A stretch of DNA of 64,000 bases from Alloactinosynnema sp. L-07. Its GTDB lineage: Bacteria > Actinomycetota > Actinomycetes > Mycobacteriales > Pseudonocardiaceae. The stretch spans positions 2,108,001 to 2,172,000 of the forward strand of contig NZ_LN850107.1 of NCBI RefSeq assembly GCF_900070365.1, written 5' to 3'. A program made the translations under genes and the position numbers. Positions 26,585 to 34,508 of this stretch are shown piece after piece (the stretch's first letter is position 1; each line of letters opens with the position of its first letter). Under the pieces are notes generated by a model, which worked only from the letters and a program-made list of their open reading frames with translations, was not told the origin of the DNA and did not search any database.

Positions 26585-27370
26585 ATGAACGGGCTGAATA
26601 TGACCGATGGAGAATATTTCGAGTCTATCGAGAGCCGAATTCTTCGAGTCGTGATAGACCTGGGGCTTTCCAAAATCGAAGGACATTCCGCCGAGTCTAT
26701 CGTAGAAGACGTACTCCGAGTCCCAGCAACCTACGAAGAGTATGCGGGGCGAGATGCGGGCGTACCAGCGCGACTAGTAACGCTCGAAGTTGAAGTAGAT
26801 CGCTTGCACGGCTGTGTAGAGTTGCAACGATTCTTCGGCGAGCTAGTTGGCATGATTGAATTCCCGCTCTCTACAGGGTTGACCTACGAATGTGGCGATG
26901 AGTTGGAATCGTCCGTATACCTTGTGCTCGTGGGTCACTATCGAGCCGCTTGCGCATTGCTGCGGTCCTTTTGCGAGATTGTGCTGCTCGACACATATTT
27001 CTTCTTCATGGGGGATGATCAAGAGTGGAAGGAGGGTGATGTCTACTTGCCCTCCGGTAGCAAGATTGCTGACAAACTATTCGCCGAGACGCCAGCGATG
27101 AAATCTAGACTAAAAGAACACATTCGCGTGCTCAATCAGTATGTTCACTACACGTCGGCAAGGTACCAGGATCCCATCTACAGGCGCTGGGACCCAGAAT
27201 ATTTCGCGCGCTGGTTCGCCCTATTTAAAGAATCTGTGACGTTAATGATCGCGACGCTACTTTTTCGGAACAGCTTTAGAGGACGTGAATTGCCCTCGGA
27301 TCGGGTATTAGATGAATACTGCCGAGAGACCTGGGGCTCCCTGCTTGACCTGCTGAAGGGGAGCCCATGA
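26585..27370 (+). CDS. Uncharacterised helical protein with lower GC content
   Basis: ATG 26585 gives 261 residues; ATG 26600 is an alternative. The codons are visibly AT-richer than the surroundings (many ATT, TTT, AGA, GAA), indicating acquisition from a different genome. The protein is helical with a long aromatic segment (YRAACALLRSFCEIVLLDTY, FFFMGDDQEW) and ends with HIRVLNQYVHYTSARYQ followed by a further helical region. The LNQYVH string is reminiscent of HEPN-like proteins, but I cannot confirm this. It is a single gene with no adjacent partner. Confidence 0.6.
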   Translation: MNGLNMTDGEYFESIESRILRVVIDLGLSKIEGHSAESIVEDVLRVPATYEEYAGRDAGVPARLVTLEVEVDRLHGCVELQRFFGELVGMIEFPLSTGLTYECGDELESSVYLVLVGHYRAACALLRSFCEIVLLDTYFFFMGDDQEWKEGDVYLPSGSKIADKLFAETPAMKSRLKEHIRVLNQYVHYTSARYQDPIYRRWDPEYFARWFALFKESVTLMIATLLFRNSFRGRELPSDRVLDEYCRETWGSLLDLLKGSP

Positions 27371-27401
27371 GGCGATAAACCCACAGGTATTGACGCCTCG
27401 A

Positions 27402-27851
27402 TCTGGCTATGTCTCTGTGGATTCGATCATCGCCCGCGCGCACCAGCACGCCGCCGGAGCACGGAAAAGGGGATGCGCAGCAGGAAACGCCGGGCGGGGT
27501 GAGAGAGAGTCGGAGCCGGATGATCACGCGCTGGGCCGGTCACCGGGTGGGTGGACCGCGAAGTTGCATTTGGCTGTCGAACAAGGACAGCGGCCGTTGT
27601 CGCTGGTCGTCGCAGGACAGCGCGATGGCTCTCCCCAGTTTCAGGTGGTGCTGGGTGGTATCCGCATCGCTCGGCCGGCAGGTGGCCGCCCCCGCACCCG
27701 ACCGAGTGCGCACATCCCTGCGCTGTCCGACATTCCTGCCGCTGAGTTCTGGCCCCTGGTCTTCAAGCATGAGCTGCCTGCGGTCGTCGACCCTGCGGCG
27801 GCGTTGCGTTCCGGACTCGCCGCGGCGATCCGCTCCGCCCACCGCTGGTGA
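27402..27851 (+). pseudogene. IS5-family transposase remnant
   Basis: In one frame the sequence reads DSIIARAHQHAAGARKRG, then EPDDHALGRSPGGWTAKLHL, then GGIRIARPAGGRPRTRPS. This is the recognisable middle of IS5/IS427-type transposases (the second Asp region and the RGRPRTRP segment). The N-terminal helix-turn-helix and the C-terminal glutamate region are absent, and from about 27705 the sequence changes to something unrelated. No inverted repeats were found. Confidence 0.6.
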
Positions 27852-28120
27852 GCCCGCCCGCGGGACAGACGGGGTCGTCACCGTCACGGTGGTCGGCGCG
27901 TCCCGGGTCGCCGAGGACTGGGCCACCGCGATCTTCGACGGCATCGAGTCCTCCACCGCGTGCCGCCGGTTGTCCGGTGTCCGGGTTCAGGGCTCACTGA
28001 AGTGCGGGACTGGGGACCGGTGGCTCAGTCAATGTGAGCAGTCGGGGTGGATCAGGGAATGCGGGTGATCACCCGATCAGCCGACAACTTCGAGGTGGCA
28101 AGTTGGCGGGGCGGAGAAGG

Positions 28121-29485
28121 TCAGTCGATGGCCAGGTTGGCGAAGCGTGCGTAGTGGGCTTGCCATGCGGTGTGTGCGGTTCCGGTGCGGCCTTGGCGGT
28201 TCTTGATGACGCAGAGGTCTGATTCGCCTGCGTGGGGGTCGGTGGGGTCGTCGACGGCTGGGGTGTGTACGCCGATGACGGCGAATGCGTCTTGTTCGAC
28301 GGCGCCGGAGTCGCGTAGGTCGGCGAGTTGGGGGCGTCTGTCGACGCGCTGGGCGGACTGCCGGTTGAGTTGGTGGAGCAGGACTATCGGTATGTCGAGT
28401 TCGCCGGCGAAGATTTTCAGCTCGCGGGTGAGTCGGGCGAGTTCCAGTGCGCGGGTCTCGGGGCGGCCCGTGGTGGCGACGAGGCCGAGGTGGTCGATGA
28501 TGACGAGGTCGAGGCGCCCGTGCCTCTGTGTGTGGCGGCGGACGGTGGATCGGATCGTGTTGCTGGTCTGGTAGCTGGCGTCGTCGACCCAGAGGGCGGA
28601 GTTCTCCAGTTTCTTGTGCGCGGCGGTGAGTTGGCGGCGGTCGTCCTCGCTTAGGGGGCAGCCGGGTTTCTTGGACACGCGGTCCAGGGGGACGCCACGG
28701 GGAGGGATGGCGGCCAGCATTCGCTGCATCAGCAAGGTTTGCGACATTTCCAGGCTCTGGATGAGTACGTGTTTGTCCTGTTCCAGGGCGGCGTGTCGCG
28801 CGAATTGAAGGCCTAGGAGGGTCTTGCCGTGGCCTGGCCGTCCGCAGACGACGGTGATCTCGCCGGGTTCCAGGCCGCCGATGATGTCGTCGAGGTCGCG
28901 CAGTCCGGTGCGCACGAGGTCACGGGGCGTCGTCTCATCCAGCATCGCGAGAACTGTGGTGGCGGCGAGCCCGCCGGTGATGGGTCCGCGGGAATCGTCT
29001 TGGGCGCCTGCGGTGGCGTCGAAGAGCGTCGCTTCCGCGCGGTCGACGATGTCGGTGACGTCGGCTCCGCCGACGCCGTGGAGACCGAATTGGGCGATAC
29101 GGGTACCGGCTTGCACCAGGCGCCGCAGGATTGCCTTCTGGGCGACGATCTCGGCGTAGTAGGCGGCGTTGACCGCGGTGGGTACTGAGGTGATGAGGGT
29201 GTGGAGGAACCCGTGTCCGCCGATGCGGGCCAGCGCTCCGTCGCGCTGCAGTGCGGCCGCGATGGTGATCGGGTCTGCGGGTTCGCCTTGGGTGTAGAGG
29301 TTCAGGATGGCGGAGAACACGCGGGCGTGGTTTGGCAGGTAGAAGTCGCGTTCCTCCAGGATTTCGGTGACTTCACCGATCGCGTCCTGGGACAGCAGCA
29401 TTCCCCCGAGGACCGCCTGTTCGGCGGTGAGGTCCTGCGGCGGCAACGCGGCGGGATCGACATGATCAGGAGAGGTCGGCATCAC
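28121..29485 (-). CDS. dnaB: Replicative DNA helicase DnaB (element-borne copy)
   Basis: The 454-residue protein matches DnaB throughout: N-terminal helical domain (AEQAVLGGMLLSQDAIGEV), a linker, and a RecA-type core with Walker A GRPGHGKT (215-222), Walker B LDLVIID (325-331) and the C-terminal DLRDSGAVEQDAFAVIGVH region. DnaB unwinds DNA at the replication fork as a hexamer. Compared with chromosomal DnaB, the Walker B follow-up is DHLGLV where DYLQLM is usual, and it lies on an island beside an initiator-like gene. I infer an element-encoded helicase. Its start overlaps the end of the upstream gene by 20 bp, so the two are coupled. Confidence 0.88.
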   Translation of the reverse strand: MMPTSPDHVDPAALPPQDLTAEQAVLGGMLLSQDAIGEVTEILEERDFYLPNHARVFSAILNLYTQGEPADPITIAAALQRDGALARIGGHGFLHTLITSVPTAVNAAYYAEIVAQKAILRRLVQAGTRIAQFGLHGVGGADVTDIVDRAEATLFDATAGAQDDSRGPITGGLAATTVLAMLDETTPRDLVRTGLRDLDDIIGGLEPGEITVVCGRPGHGKTLLGLQFARHAALEQDKHVLIQSLEMSQTLLMQRMLAAIPPRGVPLDRVSKKPGCPLSEDDRRQLTAAHKKLENSALWVDDASYQTSNTIRSTVRRHTQRHGRLDLVIIDHLGLVATTGRPETRALELARLTRELKIFAGELDIPIVLLHQLNRQSAQRVDRRPQLADLRDSGAVEQDAFAVIGVHTPAVDDPTDPHAGESDLCVIKNRQGRTGTAHTAWQAHYARFANLAID

Positions 29486-30638
29486 GGCACCCGGTGATCA
29501 CTGGTCTGGGCGTGGGCCGGTGATCACCGGTGCCCATTCGCGTAGGGTCCGCTCGATCGGGCGGCGACGGGTGTTCCGGCCGGCGGGCGCCTTTGGTGCG
29601 TGGGTTGCACTCGCAGCGGTACACGGTGCCGTCCGGCCGAGTCCGTAAGCGGGTTCTGGCATCGCACGGGTCGTCGCCGTCGGCGCGTACCCGGTCGCAG
29701 GTGTTCGCGGCGGGCGTGGGCTTCGATGTCGGTCGCGGGGGAGGTGGCGGGATGGCTCGGAGGCGAGCGACGACGAATCCGGCCTTGTTGGCGATCGCGG
29801 CCCGCGCTGATTCGATCTGGGCCTTGATCCAGTCGGCGAGTGTGTGCGGGGTCCAGCCACGGGTGAACGCGACGTCGATTTCGCGGTGCACGGCGCGCTG
29901 TCCGCCCGCGTCGACGGCGGCGATCGAGGTGGTGATCACCATCCAGAACTGGTCATGCATGGTTTGTTCTTTCTCATCAGTCCTTCGGACTGATGCATGA
30001 AGGGCGACCGGTTCCGGTCCTTCGGTGCGACCTGGGTTCGGCGGTCGTCGCACCTGGTCGGACCGGGTGACCAGTTTCGGTATGCCGGTGGGGCCCGTGG
30101 CCCGGTCGGACCGAGTTGCCGCTCGCGGTAGTCCGGTCGAGAGATCGGCAGGTGGCGCCGAATGACCGGATCTGGTGTGTCGGTGGGGGACGGGCCTGCC
30201 ATCGGCAGCGACGCGGTAGGTCTGGCCGCCCACGGTGATCTGGCTCGAAGGGGCGTATTCAGCGGCCAGTTCCTCGATGTCGCGGTCGGTGTAGCGGGTG
30301 TGTGCGTGGCGGGTCTCGGTTTCGATGTGGCCGTGGGGCAGCCTGGCGCGTACCTCGGCCCAGTAGCCGAGTTCGACGAGTTCGCGGCGGGCGGCCGCGG
30401 CGACCCGCCGCGACGCTCCCCAGGTCGCCGCCAGTTGGGCCAGTGTCAATGGCGGGTCGCCGGTGACGTGGAACCCGACCGAGGCTTGAAACGCGAGTAC
30501 GTACGGGTTGGTCGTCAACTGGTACAGCTCGCGAGTGATCGGGACGGAATCGGGCCCATTGCGCAGCGGGCGCAGCCGATGGTGGCCGCCATCCGCAGCT
30601 TGAGGATCCCGACTCGTTCCCGCGGCCGAGCCAGTCAT
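29466..30638 (-). CDS. Winged-helix protein, probable element replication/primosome protein
   Basis: ATG 30638 opens a 390-residue frame. The N-terminal 100 residues resemble a winged helix (TNPYVLAFQASVGFHV, LTLAQLAATWGASRRVAAAA, RRELVELGYWAEVRARLP). A long low-complexity linker follows, then a helical region (GWTPHTLADWIKAQIESARA) and a Cys-containing C-terminus (CDRVRADGDDPCDARTRL, then VYRCEC) that may bind zinc. This architecture and the overlap with dnaB fit a DnaD- or primosome-like loader or initiator. Exact family not recognised. The promoter region upstream holds a palindrome shared with the XRE regulator. Confidence 0.62.
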   Translation of the reverse strand: MTGSAAGTSRDPQAADGGHHRLRPLRNGPDSVPITRELYQLTTNPYVLAFQASVGFHVTGDPPLTLAQLAATWGASRRVAAAARRELVELGYWAEVRARLPHGHIETETRHAHTRYTDRDIEELAAEYAPSSQITVGGQTYRVAADGRPVPHRHTRSGHSAPPADLSTGLPRAATRSDRATGPTGIPKLVTRSDQVRRPPNPGRTEGPEPVALHASVRRTDEKEQTMHDQFWMVITTSIAAVDAGGQRAVHREIDVAFTRGWTPHTLADWIKAQIESARAAIANKAGFVVARLRAIPPPPPRPTSKPTPAANTCDRVRADGDDPCDARTRLRTRPDGTVYRCECNPRTKGARRPEHPSPPDRADPTRMGTGDHRPTPRPVITGCRDADLS

Positions 30639-30778
30639 CGCCGCTCCGCATCGACGGATCCGCCGTCGATCGAGTCATCGATCGCCGTGGTCGTGGGTAC
30701 CCCCAGTGCGGGACTGGTGAGGTTGACATGGGCGAACCCAGCCCGCCAAGCGGGCACGCCGGTTCCGCGCAGAGCAGG

Positions 30779-30801
30779 AAATGTCAACATGGATGACATT
30801 C
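30779..30801. promoter_or_regulatory. Palindrome upstream of the replication genes, similar to the XRE operator
   Basis: Arms AATGTCA and TGACATT flank an imperfect centre containing CATG. Aligned to the dyad at 22713-22735 it matches at 15 of 23 positions, including the identical right arm ATGACATTC. It lies about 140 bp upstream of the ATG at 30638. Confidence 0.45.
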
Positions 30802-30854
30802 TATGGGTCGCGTCTGTGACGGTGGGGCCAGAATGGGATGTAACCCGACAACAT

Positions 30855-31250
30855 CTTGCGGCAACTGGGGCGCCCTGGTCGAACTTGCTGCAGTAGCGCG
30901 ATGGGGTGGTTCGAGTGGGCCGGTGCGGGCGTTGCCGACCGCGGCGAGTGTGCGGTTGGCCGACCAGTGGCCGCGTTTCTGGACACGATCATGGTGGCGA
31001 GCACCCGCCGCGGGTACGCGATCGCGTTGGGCCGGATGGTGCGCGACTTCGGTGCGGATGCGAACGTGTGGCTGCTGAACCCGGACCGGGTAGAGGGCTG
31101 GTTCAGCCCCGCCTGGGGCGCGTGCACAGCGAAGGCTCAACACCCGGTTGACCGCGCTCGGCTCGGCGTGCGCGTACTGGCGCCAGGAGTGGCTCGCGGT
31201 GATCCGCTGGCGCGGCTGCGCACCGGGCCGGGCTGATCACCCTGGGCCCC
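30855..31250 (+). pseudogene. Decayed N-terminal half of a site-specific integrase
   Basis: Pieces in alternating frames read VRALPTAASVRLADQ, then VAAFLDTIMVASTRRGYAIA, LGRMVRDFGADANVWLL and DRVEGWFSPAWG, then TALGSACAYWRQE, then DPLARLRTGPG. This is the SAM-like core-binding domain of an actinobacterial tyrosine integrase. At least three frame changes are needed and the catalytic domain is missing, replaced by a Crp-like fragment. Confidence 0.5.
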
Positions 31251-31279
31251 GACGGCATCGGCATCGACCGCAGGCCGCC

Positions 31280-31730
31280 GCCCTAGTTCGCCGAGTTCCG
31301 TACGCGGCCGTGCGGTCGTCCCGAATCGGGACGACCGCTCGGCCGCAACGACCACGCGATCAGCGTCGAGCGCGCTGCCCTGCGGCAGTGGATGGCCCAT
31401 CGCCCGGAACTCGCCGAGCAACTGCTGCGCGCCCTGGCGCGGCGGATGCGGCGCACGACCACCATGGTCTCCGATCTGACCTTCACCGACGTCCCCGGCC
31501 GCGTGGCCAAGATGCTGCTCCTGCTCGCGCAGCGCTTCGGCACTCAGGAGGCGGGCCGACTGCGGGTCAACCACGAGCTGACGCAGGCGGAGATCGCCCA
31601 GCTCGTCGGCGCCTCACGCGAGACGGTCAACAAGGCGCTGGCCGACTTCGCCCAACGCGGCTGGCTGCGCCTGGAGTTCAAGAGCGCCCTGATCCTGGAC
31701 CCGGAGCGGCTGGCACGCCGCATCCGCTAG
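31280..31730 (+). pseudogene. Crp/Fnr-family regulator lacking most of its nucleotide-binding domain
   Basis: In frame from about 31320 the sequence reads [100 protein letters not shown] and [10 protein letters not shown]. The C-terminal winged helix of the Crp family is complete, but the N-terminal cyclic-nucleotide domain (about the first 100 residues) is missing, joined to the integrase remnant instead. An internal GTG/ATG (ATG 31392) could express the DNA-binding part alone as 112 residues. Confidence 0.65.
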
Positions 31731-31987
31731 CAATACGGGGGCTGGCGAGATCGCGCACCTGCGCGGCGCATTTCCCGAGATGTGCCCGGCCGCATGTACA
31801 GGCGGGGCCGGTGATCGGCCGGAACCACACTGCGGCTGCGCCGGTCGAGTGGTGCGTCCGGCGGACCTGCGTGGCGGTCCGGGCTGATGACAAGCGGGCT
31901 TCTACCGTGGCCAGTGACTACGCAGGTTCGCCGGGGCCGGTTCACAGCCGCGCAGGTCCGCGGCACGGGCCGGATGGAGCTGAGCGC

Positions 31988-32371
31988 GTGGACTCCGAGC
32001 ACGCCGACGACGCCGTCGATCTCGCGCGCCTCCAGGCGGCGCTGGACACGTACACGCAGTTGGCTGAACGTCGCCGCGGTCGAGGCCTTGGAGTGGGCCA
32101 GCTTATCGAGCACCAGAAGGCCCAGAGCGAGCTGTGTGAACTGACTGGACAACCTGATCCCGACCTTGCCTGCCGGCAGGCCCGCCATCATCTGGGGATT
32201 CCCCAGCCCATCACGCCTGGGGAAGCGTGCCCTGCCTGCGGTAACCGCGGCGCGCACCTGTGCGGGCGGCAGTGGCGGCAGGCCGACGGCACCATAGGAA
32301 CCCGGCCCAAGGGCGGGAGCGTGCGCACGGTCGGCGGCGGGCTTCCCAGCCTGGGCAAACGAACAAGCTAA
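31988..32371 (+). CDS. Small protein with C-terminal zinc-ribbon-like motif
   Basis: GTG 31988 is chosen as the first start inside the region with coding character. The 127-residue product has an N-terminal helical region (VDLARLQAALDTYTQLAERR, LGVGQLIEHQKAQSELCELT) and a CPACGNRGAHLCGRQW segment that could bind zinc. No family recognised. It ends 13 bp before a large hairpin. Confidence 0.45.
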   Translation: MDSEHADDAVDLARLQAALDTYTQLAERRRGRGLGVGQLIEHQKAQSELCELTGQPDPDLACRQARHHLGIPQPITPGEACPACGNRGAHLCGRQWRQADGTIGTRPKGGSVRTVGGGLPSLGKRTS

Positions 32372-32383
32372 TACCCCTGCGAG

Positions 32384-32424
32384 CCTAAATTCATACCCCC
32401 GTTCATTGTGGGTATGAATTTAGG
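32384..32424. repeat. Perfect 15-bp inverted repeat, AT-rich
   Basis: CCTAAATTCATACCC at 32384-32398 is repeated as its exact complement at 32410-32424 with an 11-nt loop. It follows the 31988 gene and could serve as its terminator, though no T-run follows; a protein-binding or replication role is equally possible. Confidence 0.7.
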
Positions 32425-32516
32425 TCCGAAGCGGCATGGGTAGATGCTTGAAACATTGCCTGGACAGCCCAAATCCCGCAGGCGGCGAATTTAATCTTCG
32501 TGAGGGGAGGTGAACC

Positions 32517-32633
32517 ATGGAAGCCGCCCGTAAATACGAGCGGAGGCGGTACCGGCAGCGCTCGTTGGCCCTGCTGGACCGCCTCCTGCAACTGCTGTCG
32601 TTGCTGCTCAGGCTATGGCCTGACCTCGCATGA
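32517..32633 (+). CDS. Small 38-residue protein with amphipathic leucine-rich helix
   Basis: ATG 32517 has one of the strongest ribosome binding sites in the window (GGGGAGGTGAACC). The peptide begins with a basic segment (MEAARKYERRRYRQRS) followed by a leucine-rich helix (LALLDRLLQLLSLLLRLWPD). It may be a membrane-active or protein-binding micropeptide. No family recognised. Confidence 0.5.
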   Translation: MEAARKYERRRYRQRSLALLDRLLQLLSLLLRLWPDLA

Positions 32634-32697
32634 CCAGCCGGGGTGGAGAGTCTTGACCCTGGACAGTTTCGGCTCTCTGCTCCGACAAATCAATAAT

Positions 32698-32716
32698 ACC
32701 CCCATCTGATGGGGGT
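32698..32716. repeat. Palindrome with 9-bp arms
   Basis: ACCCCCATC and GATGGGGGT flank a single central T. Lies 65 bp after the small leucine-rich gene; possible operator or hairpin. Confidence 0.6.
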
Positions 32717-33027
32717 GCCAAATCCCGCAGGGGTGATGGATATAGCACTGCCCGGTTACCCCTGTTGCGGGGCAGCCGGGCCGACTCGGTTCGAGTCCAT
32801 TCCGAGTATAGGGCATCCCTGAAACTCCGGGTTCCACGATGCGCATTCTTGTGGCCCACCCGCCCCGATTAGGAACTGTCCACGCGAAAGGCCCAGGCCC
32901 GGGGCCACTCCCCGATCTTGACGTCGGTTCGCCGTCGGGCCGACCACTGGAAGGGCGCTGGACCCGCGGCGCCTCCCGCTCAGGAGACCCGGACGACAAC
33001 CGGAAGGGTCGAGCGGGGTGACCTCGC
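32717..33027. other. Non-coding stretch with two consecutive hairpins
   Basis: No gene is supported. A nested hairpin (GCCCGG at 32750-32755 with CCGGGC at 32776-32781, and CCCC/GGGG inside) is followed at once by GACTCG-GTT-CGAGTC (32783-32797). Either could act as a terminator for the plus-strand small gene. Confidence 0.5.
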
Positions 33028-34410
33028 CTAGATGATGCGCGCGGGCCGGGACGTCAGCGGCTCGAGGAACGCGGCGACCTCCTGCTCGATGCGCTCGTGA
33101 CGCACCTGAGTGGACAGCAGCGCCTCATCGAACACGGTGTCCGGGTCCAGGTGTGGCCCGAGAACGATGGTTCTGATCAGGGCACGTCGCACGATCGCCC
33201 GCAGGTGGGTGATGGTGGCAGTGAGTTGCTTCTCCTTGGCCTCGCTACCGTGGGCCACCGCGTTGCGCACCTTGTAGGCCGTGTCGACGTGGCTGTAGAT
33301 CGCCAGGCGTTCAGCGTCGTCACGGCCAACCAGCACGGCTGTCCGCTGGGCGGTCCGCCGTTTGAGGTCGCCCTGGTCGCCGTTCGCCGATACCAGCCTC
33401 TCCAACGCCACGACGTAGTTGAACGCCACCTCGGCCGGGTCCTGCCCGATGCTGACCACGGCGTCGAAGGCGACCTTCGCGCACGTGTCGAGGAACCTGC
33501 CCGCGATCGGTCGCAGGCGCTTGCCCGTCTTGGGCATCGGCTCGGAAGCGGTCCACACATCCAGCCTGCCGGACAGCGCCGAGAGGAAGCCCGTCAACCA
33601 GCCCGCCTGATCGTCCTCCACGCGCAAGGGGCCGAGCAGGGGAACCTCGTAGTCGCCGTCGGGACCGAGGAGGTTGGTAGGGATCGACTCGTAGTAAGCG
33701 GTCACGGCCCGGCCGGGTTCGACGAGGTACTCCGCGACCGGCATGACAGGGGTGTCCCGCGCGAGGTTCAGGCACAACAGCGGAGCCCAGGCTGGCGACT
33801 CCTGGACAGGACGTCGGAACAGCCGAAAGGGGACCCGGTGACGGGCTGGTTCGGCGTCAGGGTCCTCGGCCGAGAGCACCAGGTGCTCCCCGAACGCCAG
33901 CATGGGGTCGAACGACGGCTTCGCGGCGAAGTCAGCCGCGAGCGGCACCGGCCGCATCGCGTCCCAGTCCTGCTCACTCGGTCGCCACAACCGCCATCCC
34001 GCCAGCGTGAGCGGCTCGGCGAGATCCCAGTCGACGTTGAGGACAAGATGCCGGTGCAGCGGGATCGCCGGTCCCGACAGGTAGGCGGCCGTCTGAGCGG
34101 CGAGCACCGTCGCGTCGACAGGCTCGCCGGAGCGCAGCAGCCCCGCGAGCCCGAGACGATGCAGCACCGGGCCGGAGAGCTCGCGTCCCGCGGCGACCTG
34201 GGTGCTGGCTGCTCTACGACGGTCGACCAGGTAGCGGTTGGCGACAGCGGTGCTGAGGGCGACCTCGCGGACGCGGTCGGCGGTGGGTAGCTCTGCCATC
34301 GCCTCCGCAGCGTCTCGCTCGGCCAGGCCCACGAAGTCGTCAGGCCGCCGACGGACGTCGTCGAAGAACGACACCAAGGCCGCGTCGAGGTCGCTGGGCG
34401 GGTTCGTCAC
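33028..34410 (-). CDS. ApeA-like HEPN-domain protein
   Basis: GTG 34410 (VTNPPSDLDAALVSFFDDVR) is chosen because the upstream part of the frame has no coding character. The 460-residue protein has a large N-terminal region and a C-terminal helical domain with the HEPN motif RNAVAH at residues 382-387 inside YKVRNAVAHGSEAK, preceded by FNYVVALERLVSA. This is the form of ApeA-type HEPN proteins, which are anti-phage RNases in other bacteria. Here it is preceded in the same direction, at a distance of about 100 bp, by a membrane-protein gene. Function in defence is inference. Confidence 0.72.
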   Translation of the reverse strand: MTNPPSDLDAALVSFFDDVRRRPDDFVGLAERDAAEAMAELPTADRVREVALSTAVANRYLVDRRRAASTQVAAGRELSGPVLHRLGLAGLLRSGEPVDATVLAAQTAAYLSGPAIPLHRHLVLNVDWDLAEPLTLAGWRLWRPSEQDWDAMRPVPLAADFAAKPSFDPMLAFGEHLVLSAEDPDAEPARHRVPFRLFRRPVQESPAWAPLLCLNLARDTPVMPVAEYLVEPGRAVTAYYESIPTNLLGPDGDYEVPLLGPLRVEDDQAGWLTGFLSALSGRLDVWTASEPMPKTGKRLRPIAGRFLDTCAKVAFDAVVSIGQDPAEVAFNYVVALERLVSANGDQGDLKRRTAQRTAVLVGRDDAERLAIYSHVDTAYKVRNAVAHGSEAKEKQLTATITHLRAIVRRALIRTIVLGPHLDPDTVFDEALLSTQVRHERIEQEVAAFLEPLTSRPARII

Positions 34411-34508
34411 CCCCGCACGGTAGCGCCGCCGCGCGCCGTTCCACCGCGCATTTCCCGTGACGCTCACCGTCGAGCACGCGGCTGTCACTGGTGCGCCGTA
34501 CGACGGCT

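Noticed and set aside
32780..32815. A T-loop-like GGTTCGAGTCC that might indicate a tRNA
   Set aside because: The flanking bases form a simple GACTCG-GTT-CGAGTC hairpin. No acceptor stem, anticodon arm or CCA end fits around it.
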